From assembly GCF_042657385.1 (NCBI RefSeq), contig NZ_JBHSLA010000001.1:806001-870000 (forward strand): DNA of 64,000 nucleotides, in the 5' to 3' direction. This DNA comes from Algorimicrobium hallyeonense (GTDB lineage Bacteria > Bacteroidota > Bacteroidia > Flavobacteriales > Flavobacteriaceae). The notes beneath the pieces were generated by a model. It ran no database searches, was not told where the DNA came from, and worked only from the letters and a program-made list of their open reading frames with translations. This document shows, one piece after another, positions 15,306 through 25,700 of this stretch. Each line of letters starts with the position of its first letter. The stretch's first letter is position 1. The position numbers and the translations under genes were made by a program.

Positions 15306-17390
15306 TTAAGAAATCTGTAAGCCATTTGTTACCGAAGCATCATCAGGATTTACAAATACCAATGCGCCTTCCGGGTTTTCCGTCATTAAAATCATGCCTT
15401 GACTTTCCACCCCTCGTAACTTTCTAGGAGCTAAATTGACTAAAACCGTAACTTTTCTACCAATAATATCTTCTGGTTTAAAACTTTCGGCAATTCCGGA
15501 AACAATGGTTCTAACATCAATACCTGTGTCTACTTTTAACACTAAAAGCTTATTGGCTTTTGGCATTTTTTCGGCCTCTAAAATTGTTCCTACCCGTAAA
15601 TCGAGTTTCGAGAAATCCTCAAAACTAATGGTTTCTTTTTCAGGCTCTACGGCTTTATTGGAAGCTTCATTGGCTTTTTTACTGGCTTCTAATTTTTCTA
15701 ATTGCAGTTGAATGGTTTCATCTTCTATTTTCGAAAATAATAATTCGGCTGGACCAATTTGATGTCCTGCTGGAATTAGAGTTGGTTTGGTTGCAATATC
15801 GTTCCATGAGTTCTTAACTTCACCTGAACTATCACTATCATTTTCAGCTACGCGAAGAATCTTTTTCAATTTTGCAGATGTAAACGGTAAAAATGGTTCG
15901 CCTAAAGTGGCTAAAGCGGAAGCAATTTGTAAAGCGACAAACATAATTGTTTTGGTTCGCGCTTCATCTGTTTTAACCAGTTTCCAAGGTTCTTCATCTG
16001 CTAAATATTTATTACCTAATCGCGCTAAATTCATGAATTCTTGACTTGCTTCACGAAATCTATAGCGTTCTATAGAACTAGATATCACGGCTGGATAGGC
16101 TTTTATTGCTGCAAGCGTTTCTTCATCTACTGTTGAAAATTCAGATGCTTCCGGAACAAAACCATCATAATACTTGTTGGTTAAAACGACCACACGATTA
16201 ATAAAGTTCCCGAAAATAGCAACGAGTTCATTGTTATTTCTAGCCTGAAAATCTGCCCAGGTAAAATCGTTATCCTTACTTTCTGGTGCGTTGGCTGTTA
16301 AGGCGTAACGCAACACATCTTGCTGATTTGGAAAATCCACTAAATAATCTGGTAACCAAACGGCCCAGTTTTTTGAGGTTGATAATTTCTGACCTTCTAA
16401 ATTTAAAAATTCGTTAGCTGGCACATTATCTGGTAAAATATACGAACCTTCAGCTTTTAGCATGCTTGGGAAAATAATACAGTGAAACACAATATTGTCT
16501 TTACCAATAAAGTGTACCAATTTGGTGTCATCACTTTTCCAGTACGGTTCCCAATCTTTCCCTACACGTTCTGCCCATTCTTTAGTAGCAGAAATGTAAC
16601 CGATAGGAGCATCAAACCAAACGTAAAGCACTTTGCCTTCACCACCTTTAACAGGAACAGGAATTCCCCAATCCAAATCTCTGGTTACAGCTCTTGGACG
16701 TAAACCATCATCAATCCACGATTTAACTTGTCCGTAAACATTAGGTTTCCAATCTTTTTTGTGACCTTCTAAAATCCATTCTTTTAAGAAAGCTTCATGT
16801 TTATCTAGAGGTAAAAACCAGTGTTTGGTTTCTTTCATTGTTGGAACATTTCCAGTAATAGCAGATTTCGGATTAATTAAATCTGTAGCATTTAAACTAC
16901 TTCCACATTTTTCACATTGATCGCCATAAGCTTCTTCATTACCACATTTTGGACAGGTTCCTGTTACAAAACGATCGGCTAAAAACTGGTTGGCTTCTTC
17001 GTCGTATAACTGCTCGGTAATTTCTTCTATAAATTCTCCTTTATCATACAAGGTTTTAAAAAATTCTTGAGCCGTGTCATGATGAATTTTTGCAGACGTT
17101 CTGGAATAATTATCAAAGGTAATTCCGAAATCTTCAAAGGATTTTTTAATAATCGCATGGTATTTATCAACGATATCTTGAGGTGAAACACCTTCTTTTT
17201 TAGCTTTAATAGTAATAGGAACACCGTGTTCATCACTGCCGCAAATAAAGGCAACATCGTTATTTGTTAAACGTAAATAACGTGCGTAAATATCAGCAGG
17301 TACATACACACCAGCCAAATGGCCAATATGGATAGGACCGTTTGTGTACGGTAAAGCGGCTGTAATAGTATATCGTTTTGGTTGATTCAT
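15306..17390 (-). CDS. metG: Methionine--tRNA ligase
   Basis: A 694-residue MetRS. HIGH at 21-24 (PIHIGHLAG), a zinc knuckle pair CPKCG...CEKCG near 140-160, and the KMSKS equivalent KLSTSKNW near 340 mark the class I catalytic core. The C-terminal 110 residues are the Trbp111-like tRNA-binding domain (FSKLDLRVGTILEAEKM to the end), as in long bacterial MetRS. A lysine/alanine-rich linker near 560-590 joins them. The leader contains a terminator-like hairpin between the promoter and the start codon (17411-17445), which may attenuate expression. Confidence 0.96.
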   Translation of the reverse strand: MNQPKRYTITAALPYTNGPIHIGHLAGVYVPADIYARYLRLTNNDVAFICGSDEHGVPITIKAKKEGVSPQDIVDKYHAIIKKSFEDFGITFDNYSRTSAKIHHDTAQEFFKTLYDKGEFIEEITEQLYDEEANQFLADRFVTGTCPKCGNEEAYGDQCEKCGSSLNATDLINPKSAITGNVPTMKETKHWFLPLDKHEAFLKEWILEGHKKDWKPNVYGQVKSWIDDGLRPRAVTRDLDWGIPVPVKGGEGKVLYVWFDAPIGYISATKEWAERVGKDWEPYWKSDDTKLVHFIGKDNIVFHCIIFPSMLKAEGSYILPDNVPANEFLNLEGQKLSTSKNWAVWLPDYLVDFPNQQDVLRYALTANAPESKDNDFTWADFQARNNNELVAIFGNFINRVVVLTNKYYDGFVPEASEFSTVDEETLAAIKAYPAVISSSIERYRFREASQEFMNLARLGNKYLADEEPWKLVKTDEARTKTIMFVALQIASALATLGEPFLPFTSAKLKKILRVAENDSDSSGEVKNSWNDIATKPTLIPAGHQIGPAELLFSKIEDETIQLQLEKLEASKKANEASNKAVEPEKETISFEDFSKLDLRVGTILEAEKMPKANKLLVLKVDTGIDVRTIVSGIAESFKPEDIIGRKVTVLVNLAPRKLRGVESQGMILMTENPEGALVFVNPDDASVTNGLQIS

Positions 17391-17410
17391 GATATTAATA
17401 AACTTATGTC

Positions 17411-17445
17411 AAAAACAGTAAGCCTATGCATGCCTTACTGTTTTT
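17411..17445 (-). promoter_or_regulatory. Terminator-like hairpin in the metG leader
   Basis: AAAAACAGTAAG (17411-17422) pairs perfectly with CTTACTGTTTTT (17434-17445), loop 11 nt. On the minus strand it ends in five T residues and lies 20 bp before the metG ATG, downstream of the -7 element at 17465-17472. No T-box features are visible in so short a leader. Confidence 0.6.
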
Positions 17446-17464
17446 AATTATTATTTTGAAGTCA

Positions 17465-17472
17465 CAAAAGTA
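17465..17472 (-). promoter_or_regulatory. -7 element of metG
   Basis: Minus-strand TACTTTTG matches TAnnTTTG exactly. Transcription would begin near 17458, giving a leader of about 68 nt that includes the hairpin 17411-17445. No clear -33 TTG was seen. Confidence 0.5.
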
Positions 17473-17596
17473 CGCATTTTAAGGTCTATTTAAACGTGTG
17501 AAATTATAAATTTTAGATGGCTTTTTTAAGATAACTTGTTTCTGATTTATGGTTGTTAAAATTTATAACATGTGAAAAAAAATGTACATTTACACT

Positions 17597-18613
17597 ATGT
17601 CAAAAATCTCATTATTAATTGTGCTGTGTTGTTCGGTTTTGTTCTTTGGAACAGATACCGCAAAACAGGTAGAATCATCAACTCAAAAACTGCAAAAATT
17701 GATACAACCACCATATTTAAAAGCAGGTGATACGGTTGCTATTGTAGCTCCCTCGGGAATTCTAAAAAACCGTCAAGCCGAAGTCCAACGCGCTGTAAAA
17801 TTATTAGAAAGTTGGGGATTGCATGCTTTGGTTGGTAAGCATGTTTTTAGTCAAGACAATCATTTTGCAGGTACAGATTTGGAACGTTGTGAAGATTTTC
17901 AAAAAGCGATGGATAATCCTACGGTTAGTGCTATTTGGGCTGCAAGAGGTGGTTATGGAACCGTAAGGATTTTAGATAAATTAGATTATACACAACTTAA
18001 AAAAAATCCAAAATGGTTAATAGGTTATAGTGATATTACAGCCTTACATAACGATTTTCATAATGAAGGTTTTGAAACCATTCATGCCATGATGTGCACT
18101 AGTTTAACAGCTGATGAAACCGGTTTAGACCAGACGATTGCTACTTTTAAAAAAGCACTGTTTGGCGAGCCCATTGCTTATACTTTAAAGGGTTCTAATT
18201 ATAATAAAGTGGGCGTCGTAAACGCACCTATTGTTGGTGGTAATTTAACCATGCTTCATACCATGTTAGGCTCTAAAAGTAGTATAGATACATCGGGTAA
18301 AATTTTGTTTATTGAAGAAATTGGCGAATACAAATACCATGTAGATCGTATGTTACAAAGTTTAAAGCGCGCTGGTTATTTTAATAATTGCGCGGGCGTT
18401 TTAGTTGGTGATATGACTAAAATGCGAAAAAACACAACGGTTTGGGGAAGTTCTATTGAACAATTAATTTTAGATGCTTTATCAGACTATGATTTTCCAA
18501 TTTCCTTTAATATGCCTGCTGGTCATGAAGATGATAATCGCGCCATGATTTTAGGGCAAGACGTGGAATTGGTGGTTGGTAAAGATCAATCTACAGTACA
18601 ATTTTCAAAATAA
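17597..18613 (+). CDS. LD-carboxypeptidase (peptidase S66)
   Basis: A 338-residue S66 serine peptidase, the murein tetrapeptide LD-carboxypeptidase/MccF family. AIVAPSGIL near the N-terminus, ARGGYGTVRILD, the nucleophile region GYSDITAL and the late PAGHEDDNRAM with the catalytic His are all present. An N-terminal hydrophobic segment ending FFGTDTA suggests export, so a periplasmic role in trimming peptidoglycan peptides is likely. I start at ATG 17597 (MSKISLL); ATG 17582 adds five residues. Its end overlaps the convergent gene 18605-18958 by 9 bp. Confidence 0.88.
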   Translation: MSKISLLIVLCCSVLFFGTDTAKQVESSTQKLQKLIQPPYLKAGDTVAIVAPSGILKNRQAEVQRAVKLLESWGLHALVGKHVFSQDNHFAGTDLERCEDFQKAMDNPTVSAIWAARGGYGTVRILDKLDYTQLKKNPKWLIGYSDITALHNDFHNEGFETIHAMMCTSLTADETGLDQTIATFKKALFGEPIAYTLKGSNYNKVGVVNAPIVGGNLTMLHTMLGSKSSIDTSGKILFIEEIGEYKYHVDRMLQSLKRAGYFNNCAGVLVGDMTKMRKNTTVWGSSIEQLILDALSDYDFPISFNMPAGHEDDNRAMILGQDVELVVGKDQSTVQFSK

Positions 18614-18958
18614 GCGTTTCTGAACTTTGAAAAACAACATGGCTCCTAAATAATATAAACCAACATCTATTATATCCGCTGTGTATCGTGTGCTGATTTG
18701 TGGCATAAACCATTCAAAATATAAAGCAAAATAGGTTGTTAATCCCAAAACAGCCAACAACGGAACGTAGAGATTATCGGTTTGTTTCAGGTGCCTAATT
18801 ACGGCCAAGCACAAACTTAAAACGATAGGCATGCATAAAAAATCATTCACGTAAAAATTAATCCAATCTGGAAGTGACACCTGAAACCTTTGAGCTAAAT
18901 AAATTAACGTTGCAATTAGGGCACTGATAAAAAAAAATGGGTGTTTTAAAATTTTCAT
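18605..18958 (-). CDS. Small four-helix membrane protein
   Basis: A 117-residue integral membrane protein with about four hydrophobic helices (FFFISALIATLIYLA, DFLCMPIVLSLCLAVI, VPLLAVLGLTTYFALYF, IIDVGLYYLGAMLFF). I do not recognise a characterised family. It overlaps the zinc-ribbon gene upstream by 4 bp (ATGA-type coupling) and converges on the LD-carboxypeptidase gene with a 9 bp overlap. Confidence 0.65.
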   Translation of the reverse strand: MKILKHPFFFISALIATLIYLAQRFQVSLPDWINFYVNDFLCMPIVLSLCLAVIRHLKQTDNLYVPLLAVLGLTTYFALYFEWFMPQISTRYTADIIDVGLYYLGAMLFFKVQKRLF

Positions 18959-19257
18959 GCTACAATGGAAGATATCAACCAGGCAATGAACATGCCAATA
19001 GCCATAAATGCCACGTAGATGGAGTGTGTAACTTTAGCAAATATACGAACCACTAAAAAGCGGTGGTCTTTATTTTTTTCGTAGAAGGAAGGCGATTCTT
19101 CCTTTTGGATGCGCTCACGTTCTTTACGGTCTTTTTCATCTTGCGCAAACGCTAATTCTCGTCGCTTCTGGTAGGATAATAACGTGCCGCAGTTTGTACA
19201 ATAATCTTGATTTGTATTGTAAACTCCACAATTCGGACATTTTATTTGACTTGCCAT
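18955..19257 (-). CDS. Zinc-ribbon membrane protein
   Basis: A 100-residue protein with an N-terminal zinc ribbon (CPNCG at 8-12 and CTNCG at 20-24), a charged helix rich in Glu, Lys and Arg (about 30-65), and one C-terminal membrane helix (VAFMAIGMFIAWLISSIV). The layout suggests a cytoplasmic domain anchored in the inner membrane. Function unknown. It is translationally coupled to the four-helix membrane protein by a 4 bp overlap. Confidence 0.7.
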   Translation of the reverse strand: MASQIKCPNCGVYNTNQDYCTNCGTLLSYQKRRELAFAQDEKDRKERERIQKEESPSFYEKNKDHRFLVVRIFAKVTHSIYVAFMAIGMFIAWLISSIVA

Positions 19258-19337
19258 ACCGCGTTTTTAAAGTAAACACAAAGGTACGACTTAATCTAGC
19301 AATATTAAATTTCTAAATGCTTATGTTTTAACTAGCA

Positions 19338-19928
19338 TTACAGCTCAATAATCTGACAGCCTTGTAAAATTTGCACAGTCATATTTCCCGATTTATAACG
19401 TATTGTATAACCTATTTTTTCTAGTGAGCTGCGTGGTTCAATGGTGAATTTTATTAAACCAGAAACCTCAAAATCTGAATTTGTATTAAGTTTTAAAGGT
19501 TGGGTATAGGTGGTGTTTTCCCGTACCCAATTTACCGGGCCGTTTACAAAGGGATGCGGATCTATTTCTTCAACAGAACGCGGTATTTCTATAATATTAT
19601 TTGTCATTTCTAGGTTCGCGTTTTTCTGTAAACCAGAACTAAACCGGCCTTTGTAGGCAACCTTTGAATGTGGAGACACAAAATAAGAATCATTTTTTAA
19701 TATGATTTCGGTTACTAACTGATAGCCGTTATTTCCGATTTTTTCAATTGATAATTCTAAATCATAAGGATCGGAAATGAACAGGGGATTACCGTTAAAC
19801 TCCATATAATTTGAAGTTTCAGTTTTAGTTTTTAGTGCTAGATTTTGAATGGTTTCCGTTTCTGTAATTTTTGTTTGACCACAAGATGTGCCTAAAAAAA
19901 TAAGACTGTAAATAATTGATTTATACAT
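19338..19928 (-). CDS. Lipoprotein, function unknown
   Basis: A 196-residue lipoprotein starting at ATG 19928 (MYKSIIYSLIFLGTSCGQTK), with lipobox LGTSC and a Thr/Glu-rich linker. The remainder looks beta-rich and exposed. I recognise no domain. The frame is open to a GTG at 19970, but that would bury the lipobox. It is divergent from the membrane-bound regulator gene at 20052, and the tandem operator-like repeats between them (19971-20030) make it a likely target of that regulator. Confidence 0.65.
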   Translation of the reverse strand: MYKSIIYSLIFLGTSCGQTKITETETIQNLALKTKTETSNYMEFNGNPLFISDPYDLELSIEKIGNNGYQLVTEIILKNDSYFVSPHSKVAYKGRFSSGLQKNANLEMTNNIIEIPRSVEEIDPHPFVNGPVNWVRENTTYTQPLKLNTNSDFEVSGLIKFTIEPRSSLEKIGYTIRYKSGNMTVQILQGCQIIEL

Positions 19929-19970
19929 AATTGATTCGTTTTGATTGTTTAGTAAAACTACCTGAAACAC

Positions 19971-20030
19971 GTGTAAAAAGTGTCAAAAAATTGTAAAAGA
20001 AGTGTGAACAGTTGTAAAAAGTCCTCAAAA
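19971..20030. promoter_or_regulatory. Tandem operator array between divergent genes
   Basis: Half-sites of the form kTGTnAAAA occur at 19971, 19980, 19991, 20002, 20012 and, weakly, 20021. They are spaced 9-11 bp, all in the same orientation. TGTAAAAAG is exact at 19972 and 20013, with TGTAAAAGA at 19992. OmpR/PhoB-type winged helices bind such head-to-tail repeats, and the gene at 20052 encodes one, so autoregulation and control of the lipoprotein gene is the natural inference. Confidence 0.6.
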
Positions 20031-20051
20031 TGTTAGTAATTTACACCTGTT

Positions 20052-20915
20052 ATGGCAAAAAGATTTATTTTTAAAATTAGTGGCTTACTAATTGTCTTAT
20101 TATCAATTGTATTACTACTCACTACCAAAGATGATTCGACCTTATTTTCTGAACGCGTTAAAGTGTCATTACGTGAAGTTGGCAACCAATTATTGCTTAT
20201 AAACCAAGATTCTACATCCTTGGTTTTACCTGTAAAAGCGCTTAAAAATAATACTTTCCAATTAACTTTTGAAAAGCCCTTATCTTTCGAGCCTAGTCAG
20301 TTAGTGTCCATAATTGACGCCTCATTTCATAAGTCAGCACTTCCAAATAATTATATAGTTGAAACTATTGCTTGCGAAGCTCAAGAAGTGGCTTATAGTT
20401 TTCAAATTTTAAATAATGTAGAAAATAGCATTGTACCTTGTAGTGGCAGATATTTACCAGAAAGTTGCTACGCCATCGAGGTGGTATTTACGGATTTAAA
20501 ACCGCATGCATCCTTAAAAAAAGCTGGGTTTTATAGCTTGTTATTAAGTGGTTTTGGCTTATTGTTTTTTGGTTTTTATAAACGAAAAGAAGTTGTTTTA
20601 AGCACTAAAGAAGTTGGGAATTATTCAGAAATTGGCAGTTTTCACTTTTATCCGGAACAGAACAAACTGGTCAAACATGCTGAAGAAATCAGTCTTTCTA
20701 AAAAGGAATGTGAGCTATTAGAAATATTTGCAGCCAACCCAAATCAAATCATAAAACGTGATGAACTCACTAAAAAAGTGTGGGAAGATCATGGTGTTTT
20801 TGTTGGCAGAAGTTTGGATACGTATATCTCGAAGTTACGTAAGAAACTCCAAGATGACACCTCCATTAAAATCACCAACATACATGGCGTAGGTTATAAG
20901 CTTGAACTTACATAG
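20052..20915 (+). CDS. Membrane-bound one-component regulator with C-terminal winged helix
   Basis: A 287-residue protein with an N-terminal membrane helix (about 5-25), a roughly 130-residue periplasmic domain with three cysteines (two of them near 135-145), a second membrane helix (about 160-178), and an OmpR-type DNA-binding domain from about 195 (ISLSKKECELLEIFAANPNQ...RSLDTYISKLRKKL...GVGYKLEL). It has no receiver domain. Topology is the reverse of CadC/ToxR, whose winged helix is N-terminal. It probably senses an envelope signal and acts directly on the operator array just upstream. No other regulator lies nearby. Confidence 0.8.
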   Translation: MAKRFIFKISGLLIVLLSIVLLLTTKDDSTLFSERVKVSLREVGNQLLLINQDSTSLVLPVKALKNNTFQLTFEKPLSFEPSQLVSIIDASFHKSALPNNYIVETIACEAQEVAYSFQILNNVENSIVPCSGRYLPESCYAIEVVFTDLKPHASLKKAGFYSLLLSGFGLLFFGFYKRKEVVLSTKEVGNYSEIGSFHFYPEQNKLVKHAEEISLSKKECELLEIFAANPNQIIKRDELTKKVWEDHGVFVGRSLDTYISKLRKKLQDDTSIKITNIHGVGYKLELT

Positions 20916-20974
20916 ATTTAATTTCTGCTAATTTACTATCTTGTAACTAATAGTGGTTTATATGGGAAGTAGTC

Positions 20975-21334
20975 ATGGCACATCATAACGAATTAGGTGA
21001 ATTAGGAGAACAACTAGCGGCAGAATATTTGCAAGCTAAAGGCTATGTTATTCTCGCGCGAAACTACCGATTTCAAAAAGCCGAAATAGATATTATTGCC
21101 AAACATAATAATCAGATGATTTGCGTAGAAGTGAAAGCCCGTAACTCTGATTTTTTTGGCGATCCACAAGAATTTGTTACACCTGGAAAAGTTAAATTAC
21201 TCGTAAAAGCTATGGATGCTTATGTAACCGAAAATGATATTGATTTAGATAGTCGGTTTGATATTATAGCTGTTCTGAAAAATAAAACCACGGAAACCAT
21301 TACGCATTATGAAAATGCGTTTTATCATTTTTAA
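20975..21334 (+). CDS. YraN/UPF0102 endonuclease-like protein
   Basis: A 119-residue member of UPF0102. GELGEQLAAEYLQAKGYVIL and the nuclease-like core AEIDIIAKHNNQMICVEVKA (E/D...E-x-K) match the restriction-endonuclease-like fold of the family. The length is typical. The family is widespread but its role is not well established. It follows the regulator gene by 59 bp on the same strand. Confidence 0.9.
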   Translation: MAHHNELGELGEQLAAEYLQAKGYVILARNYRFQKAEIDIIAKHNNQMICVEVKARNSDFFGDPQEFVTPGKVKLLVKAMDAYVTENDIDLDSRFDIIAVLKNKTTETITHYENAFYHF

Positions 21335-21371
21335 GTCGCCATCAAAAATGATTATTTTCTGATTTCTGAAA

Positions 21372-22679
21372 TTATTTATTAAAATAAGTTTCCAAATCTT
21401 CAACATGTTCTGGCTTTGCTAAAATAACCTTATCGCTATCTAAAACGAAATAGGATGGCGTAGCAGAAATGCCGTAGGCCTTAATTAATGGGCTATCCCA
21501 TTTTTTTAAATCGTAAGTATGAATAAAACTTGGAAAATGCTCAATAGTTTGATTCCAGTTTCTAACGCCATCTTCCAAAGCATACGCTAAAACGGTAATT
21601 TCGGGATGTTGCGCCATAAGAGTTTTTACTTTTGGTAATTCTTCTAAACAATGCCCACAGCCACTACTCCAGAAAATTAGAAGCGTACTTTTTGTTGGAT
21701 TAAAACGGTGTAAATTGGTTTTTATAGCCTTGCTATTTTCTAAATATGTAAAATTGAAATCCATAGCCTTTTTACCTATAGCAGATTTATTATAATCTTC
21801 CAAAGTTTCCAGTAAATAGGTTCTGTTAAAGGTTTTAGCAAGGGGTAATAAATAGGTGTCGCTAATGTAATTTGCCACGTCGGGTTGCTGTTTATCTATC
21901 ATGATTTTCCACAGATTTTCCAAAACCATAATTTTGGCTTCGTCGGTATCGTTTGTTGCTTTTACCACATCGTCCACAGCCATTTTGTAATAGTTAGCAT
22001 CTTCCGGCATAGCAAACACATAGGCCGTAACACGTTCATTTAAAAAATCAGAACTTTGCAACAAAGGATTACTGAAATCCATATAATCAAAATAATGCTT
22101 TTTTAAGTTTAATGAATAGGTGCTTACATCTTCATAAGCGCTAGGAATATAGGTTTTATTCGATTTTACAAAAGGCGAAATCATCATATTAGTCGATGCT
22201 TTTTCGTAAAAATATTGTGTGCTCTTTAGGTTTTTGAAAATGGCTGTTATTTCAGATGAATCTGTTTTTTGCGACATATAATATCTGCCAATCGCACTGT
22301 TTATTTTTAAAATACTATCCGTATAAGTGTGCCATAATTTATTTTCTTCGGAAGCTGTAAAATGCAATCCTGTTTCTATATCGAATAGCAAAGAAATAGA
22401 TTCTTTACCGTTGTAAAAAAAATCAAAATTATTGTCTTCAACAGGAGTTGCATACACTATTTTATAAATTCCGATTTTAGAACCTGCCTGCAATTCTATA
22501 GACCAATACCCGTCAGTATCGGTTTTTGCCTGTTCTACATAGTTTGTTCCAGTAGGTGTTACATGATAAAGTAAAGCAAAATTGAAGGATTCGGCTGGCG
22601 AAAATCGACCTTGAATATGATGTTGCGCAAACGTTGTAAAAGATACAAACAGACACAGAAGGAAAAGATGGTTTTTCAT
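21372..22679 (-). CDS. TlpA/ResA-like thioredoxin-fold protein with DUF4369-like domain
   Basis: A 435-residue exported protein: signal peptide (MKNHLFLLCLFVSFTTFAQ), a DUF4369-like beta domain (about 20-110), a helical middle, and a C-terminal thioredoxin domain from about 300 with the active site SGCGHCLEELP. This is the common Bacteroidota layout for periplasmic or outer-membrane thiol-disulphide proteins. Whether it reduces or isomerises its targets is not evident. It is on the same strand as mfd, 29 bp downstream, and may be read through from it. Confidence 0.85.
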   Translation of the reverse strand: MKNHLFLLCLFVSFTTFAQHHIQGRFSPAESFNFALLYHVTPTGTNYVEQAKTDTDGYWSIELQAGSKIGIYKIVYATPVEDNNFDFFYNGKESISLLFDIETGLHFTASEENKLWHTYTDSILKINSAIGRYYMSQKTDSSEITAIFKNLKSTQYFYEKASTNMMISPFVKSNKTYIPSAYEDVSTYSLNLKKHYFDYMDFSNPLLQSSDFLNERVTAYVFAMPEDANYYKMAVDDVVKATNDTDEAKIMVLENLWKIMIDKQQPDVANYISDTYLLPLAKTFNRTYLLETLEDYNKSAIGKKAMDFNFTYLENSKAIKTNLHRFNPTKSTLLIFWSSGCGHCLEELPKVKTLMAQHPEITVLAYALEDGVRNWNQTIEHFPSFIHTYDLKKWDSPLIKAYGISATPSYFVLDSDKVILAKPEHVEDLETYFNK

Positions 22680-22708
22680 GATTTGAGTTTCATTTAAATT
22701 AACAAAGC

Positions 22709-25700
22709 TTATGCCACAATAGGTTTTAAAACCTGTAAAGCTTTGTCAACACTTTTAATGTTTTCAAAGGTTAATAATAGTCGCAAGCCATTTCTAGTTT
22801 GCTTTTCTTTCATTTTACAAGCTTGCGGATGTGATTGTACAAATTGTAATACACGTGTAAAATTGGGACTTTGATAAAAACCACTTTTCTGATCGGTAAT
22901 AAAATACCCAATCAGTTTATTTTGTTTCATCACTACTTTTTCAAGGCCTATTTTGGTTGCTACCCATTTTATCCGAACACTATTCATTAAATCCTCTACT
23001 TGGGTTGGTAGTTCCCCAAAACGATCACGTATGTCGCTTTCTAGTTTTAGAAGTTCATCTTCTGTTTTAACCTCATTCAATTTGGTGTACAGCGTTAAAC
23101 GTTCGGCAATATTATTCACATAATCATCTGGAAATAGTAATTCAAAATCACTGTCTATCGTGATGTCTTTAACGTATTCTTTTTCTTTACCATCATCTTC
23201 ATATAAATCTGCAAATTCGGTTTCTTTCAGTTCGTCAATGGCTTCATTTAGAATTTTTTGATAGGTATCAAAACCAATATCATTTATAAAACCACTTTGC
23301 TCACCACCTAATAAATCGCCAGCACCACGAATTTCTAAATCTTTCATGGCAATATTAAAACCGCTGCCTAATTCGCTAAATTGCTCCAAAGCTGTAATCC
23401 GCTTTCTAGCATCTTCGGTCATAGCCGAATATTCTGGTGTAATGAAATAACATAAAGCTTTTTTATTGCTTCGCCCTACGCGTCCCCGCATTTGGTGCAA
23501 ATCACTTAAGCCAAAATTATTCGCGTTATTAATAAAAATAGTGTTGGCATTCGGAACATCTAAACCACTTTCTACAATGGTGGTACTAACTAATACATCA
23601 AATTCACCATTAATAAAAGCTAACATCAATTGCTCTAGTTTTTTCCCTTCCATTTGGCCGTGACCAATGCCAATTTTAGCGTCAGGAACTAGTCGTTGAA
23701 TCATACCTGCTACTTCCTTGATGTTTTCAATGCGGTTGTGGATGAAAAATATCTGTCCACCGCGCTGAATTTCATAGGTTACGGCATCGCGAATGCTCTC
23801 CTCGGTAAATCGAATGACATGACTTTCTATTGGGTATCTATTAGGTGGAGGCGTTGTAATAACTGATAAGTCGCGAGCAGCCATCAAGCTAAATTGCAAG
23901 GTTCTTGGAATTGGTGTTGCCGTTAAGGTCAGGACATCTACATTGTCTTTTAAGGTTTTTAATTTTTCTTTTACGGCAACGCCAAATTTCTGCTCTTCAT
24001 CTACAATTAGCAAACCTAAATCTTTAAACTTGACATTTTTATTCACCAATTGGTGTGTGCCAATAATAATATCTACAGCTCCAGATTCTAGATTAGCTAA
24101 TGTTTCACGTTTTTCTTTAGCCGTTCTAAAACGATTTAGATAATCTACCGTAACTGGGAAATCCTTTAAACGCTCTCTAAATGTACGGGAATGTTGATAA
24201 GCCAAAATAGTTGTGGGCACTAAAACGGCAACCTGCTTTCCATTGTCAACGGCTTTAAAAGCAGCACGAATAGCGACTTCCGTTTTACCAAAACCCACAT
24301 CACCACAAACCAGTCTGTCCATAGGGCGTTCACTTTCCATATCTGCTTTTACATCGGCCGTTGCGGTACTTTGGTCTGGTGTATCTTCATAAATAAAAGA
24401 GGCTTCTAGCTCATGTTGCATATGGCTGTCTGGCTGATATTGATAGCCCTTTTCTAATTTTCGTTTGGCATAAACTTGAATTAAATTAAACGCAATTTCC
24501 TTAACGCGCGACTTCGTTTTTGCTTTAAGCGTTTTCCAGGCTTTACTTCCTAATTTATAAACTTTTGGCGGCTTACCATCTTTACCATTAAATTTGGTGA
24601 TTTTATGTAACGAGTGAATGCTTAAATACAGCACATCGCGTTCGCCATAAATTAGTTTAATGGCTTCTTGCTTATTGCCTTCAACATCTATTTTTTGAAG
24701 ACCTCCAAAGCGACCAATTCCATGATCAATATGCGTTACATAATCGCCAATATCTAAATTAGTTAGTTCTTTTAAAGTTATAGCCTGCTTTTTAGCATAG
24801 CCATTCTTTAAATGGAATTTATGATAGCGCTCAAATATTTGGTGATCCGTATAACAGGTAATTTTATTATCATGATCTACAAATCCTTGGTATAAGGACA
24901 GGACGATGGTTTTATAATGAACGGTTTGTTCCGCATCATCAAAAATATCATGAAACCGTTTGGCTTGCTGTTCACTAACACAGGCAATGTAATTGGTGTA
25001 GCCTTTGTTATGATGCAAGTTTAAATCGTCTATCAATAAGTTGAATTGCTTATTGAAAGCCGGTTGTGGTGTGGTGTTGAATGTAATTATATTGTCTTGT
25101 GAAGCAAAAACGGCTTTGCTACCAAATTCTACTAAATTGAAATCCAGTATTTGCTTTTTTAATTCGGTTGCATTACAAAACAAGGTTTCGGGCTCAGCAT
25201 GTTTGAGTTCTGACGTTAGATTTTTAAAAGCCTCTTCGGCTTTGCTATAAAAATCGTCAATTCTATCGAAAACCAGATCGGCATTTTTTGTAAAAACAAC
25301 GGTTTTCTGGGCAATGTATTTTAAGAAACTTTGTCTGCTTTCGTCAAGAAATTTATTTGCAACGTTTGGAATGATGCTTATTTTTTTAATCTGATCTGTG
25401 GACAATTGTGTTTCCACATCAAAGGTTCGGATACTATCAACATCATCACCAAAAAATTCAATTCGGTAGGGTTCGTCATGGGAAAATGAAAACACATCTA
25501 CAATACCACCACGCACTGAAAATTCCCCAGGTTCGGTAACAAAATCAACACGTTTAAATTTGTATTCGAAAAGGACTTCGTTAACAAAATCAATGGATAA
25601 ATTGTCATTAACCGAAATTTTCAACGTGTTTTTGTCCAACTCTCTACGCGTTACTACTTTTTCAAAAAGCGCATCTGGATAAGTGATTATAATGGCTGGT

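Noticed and set aside
19929..19970. GTG start at 19970 for the lipoprotein
   Set aside because: It would put 14 residues before the signal peptide and bury the lipobox. ATG 19928 gives a proper lipoprotein signal.
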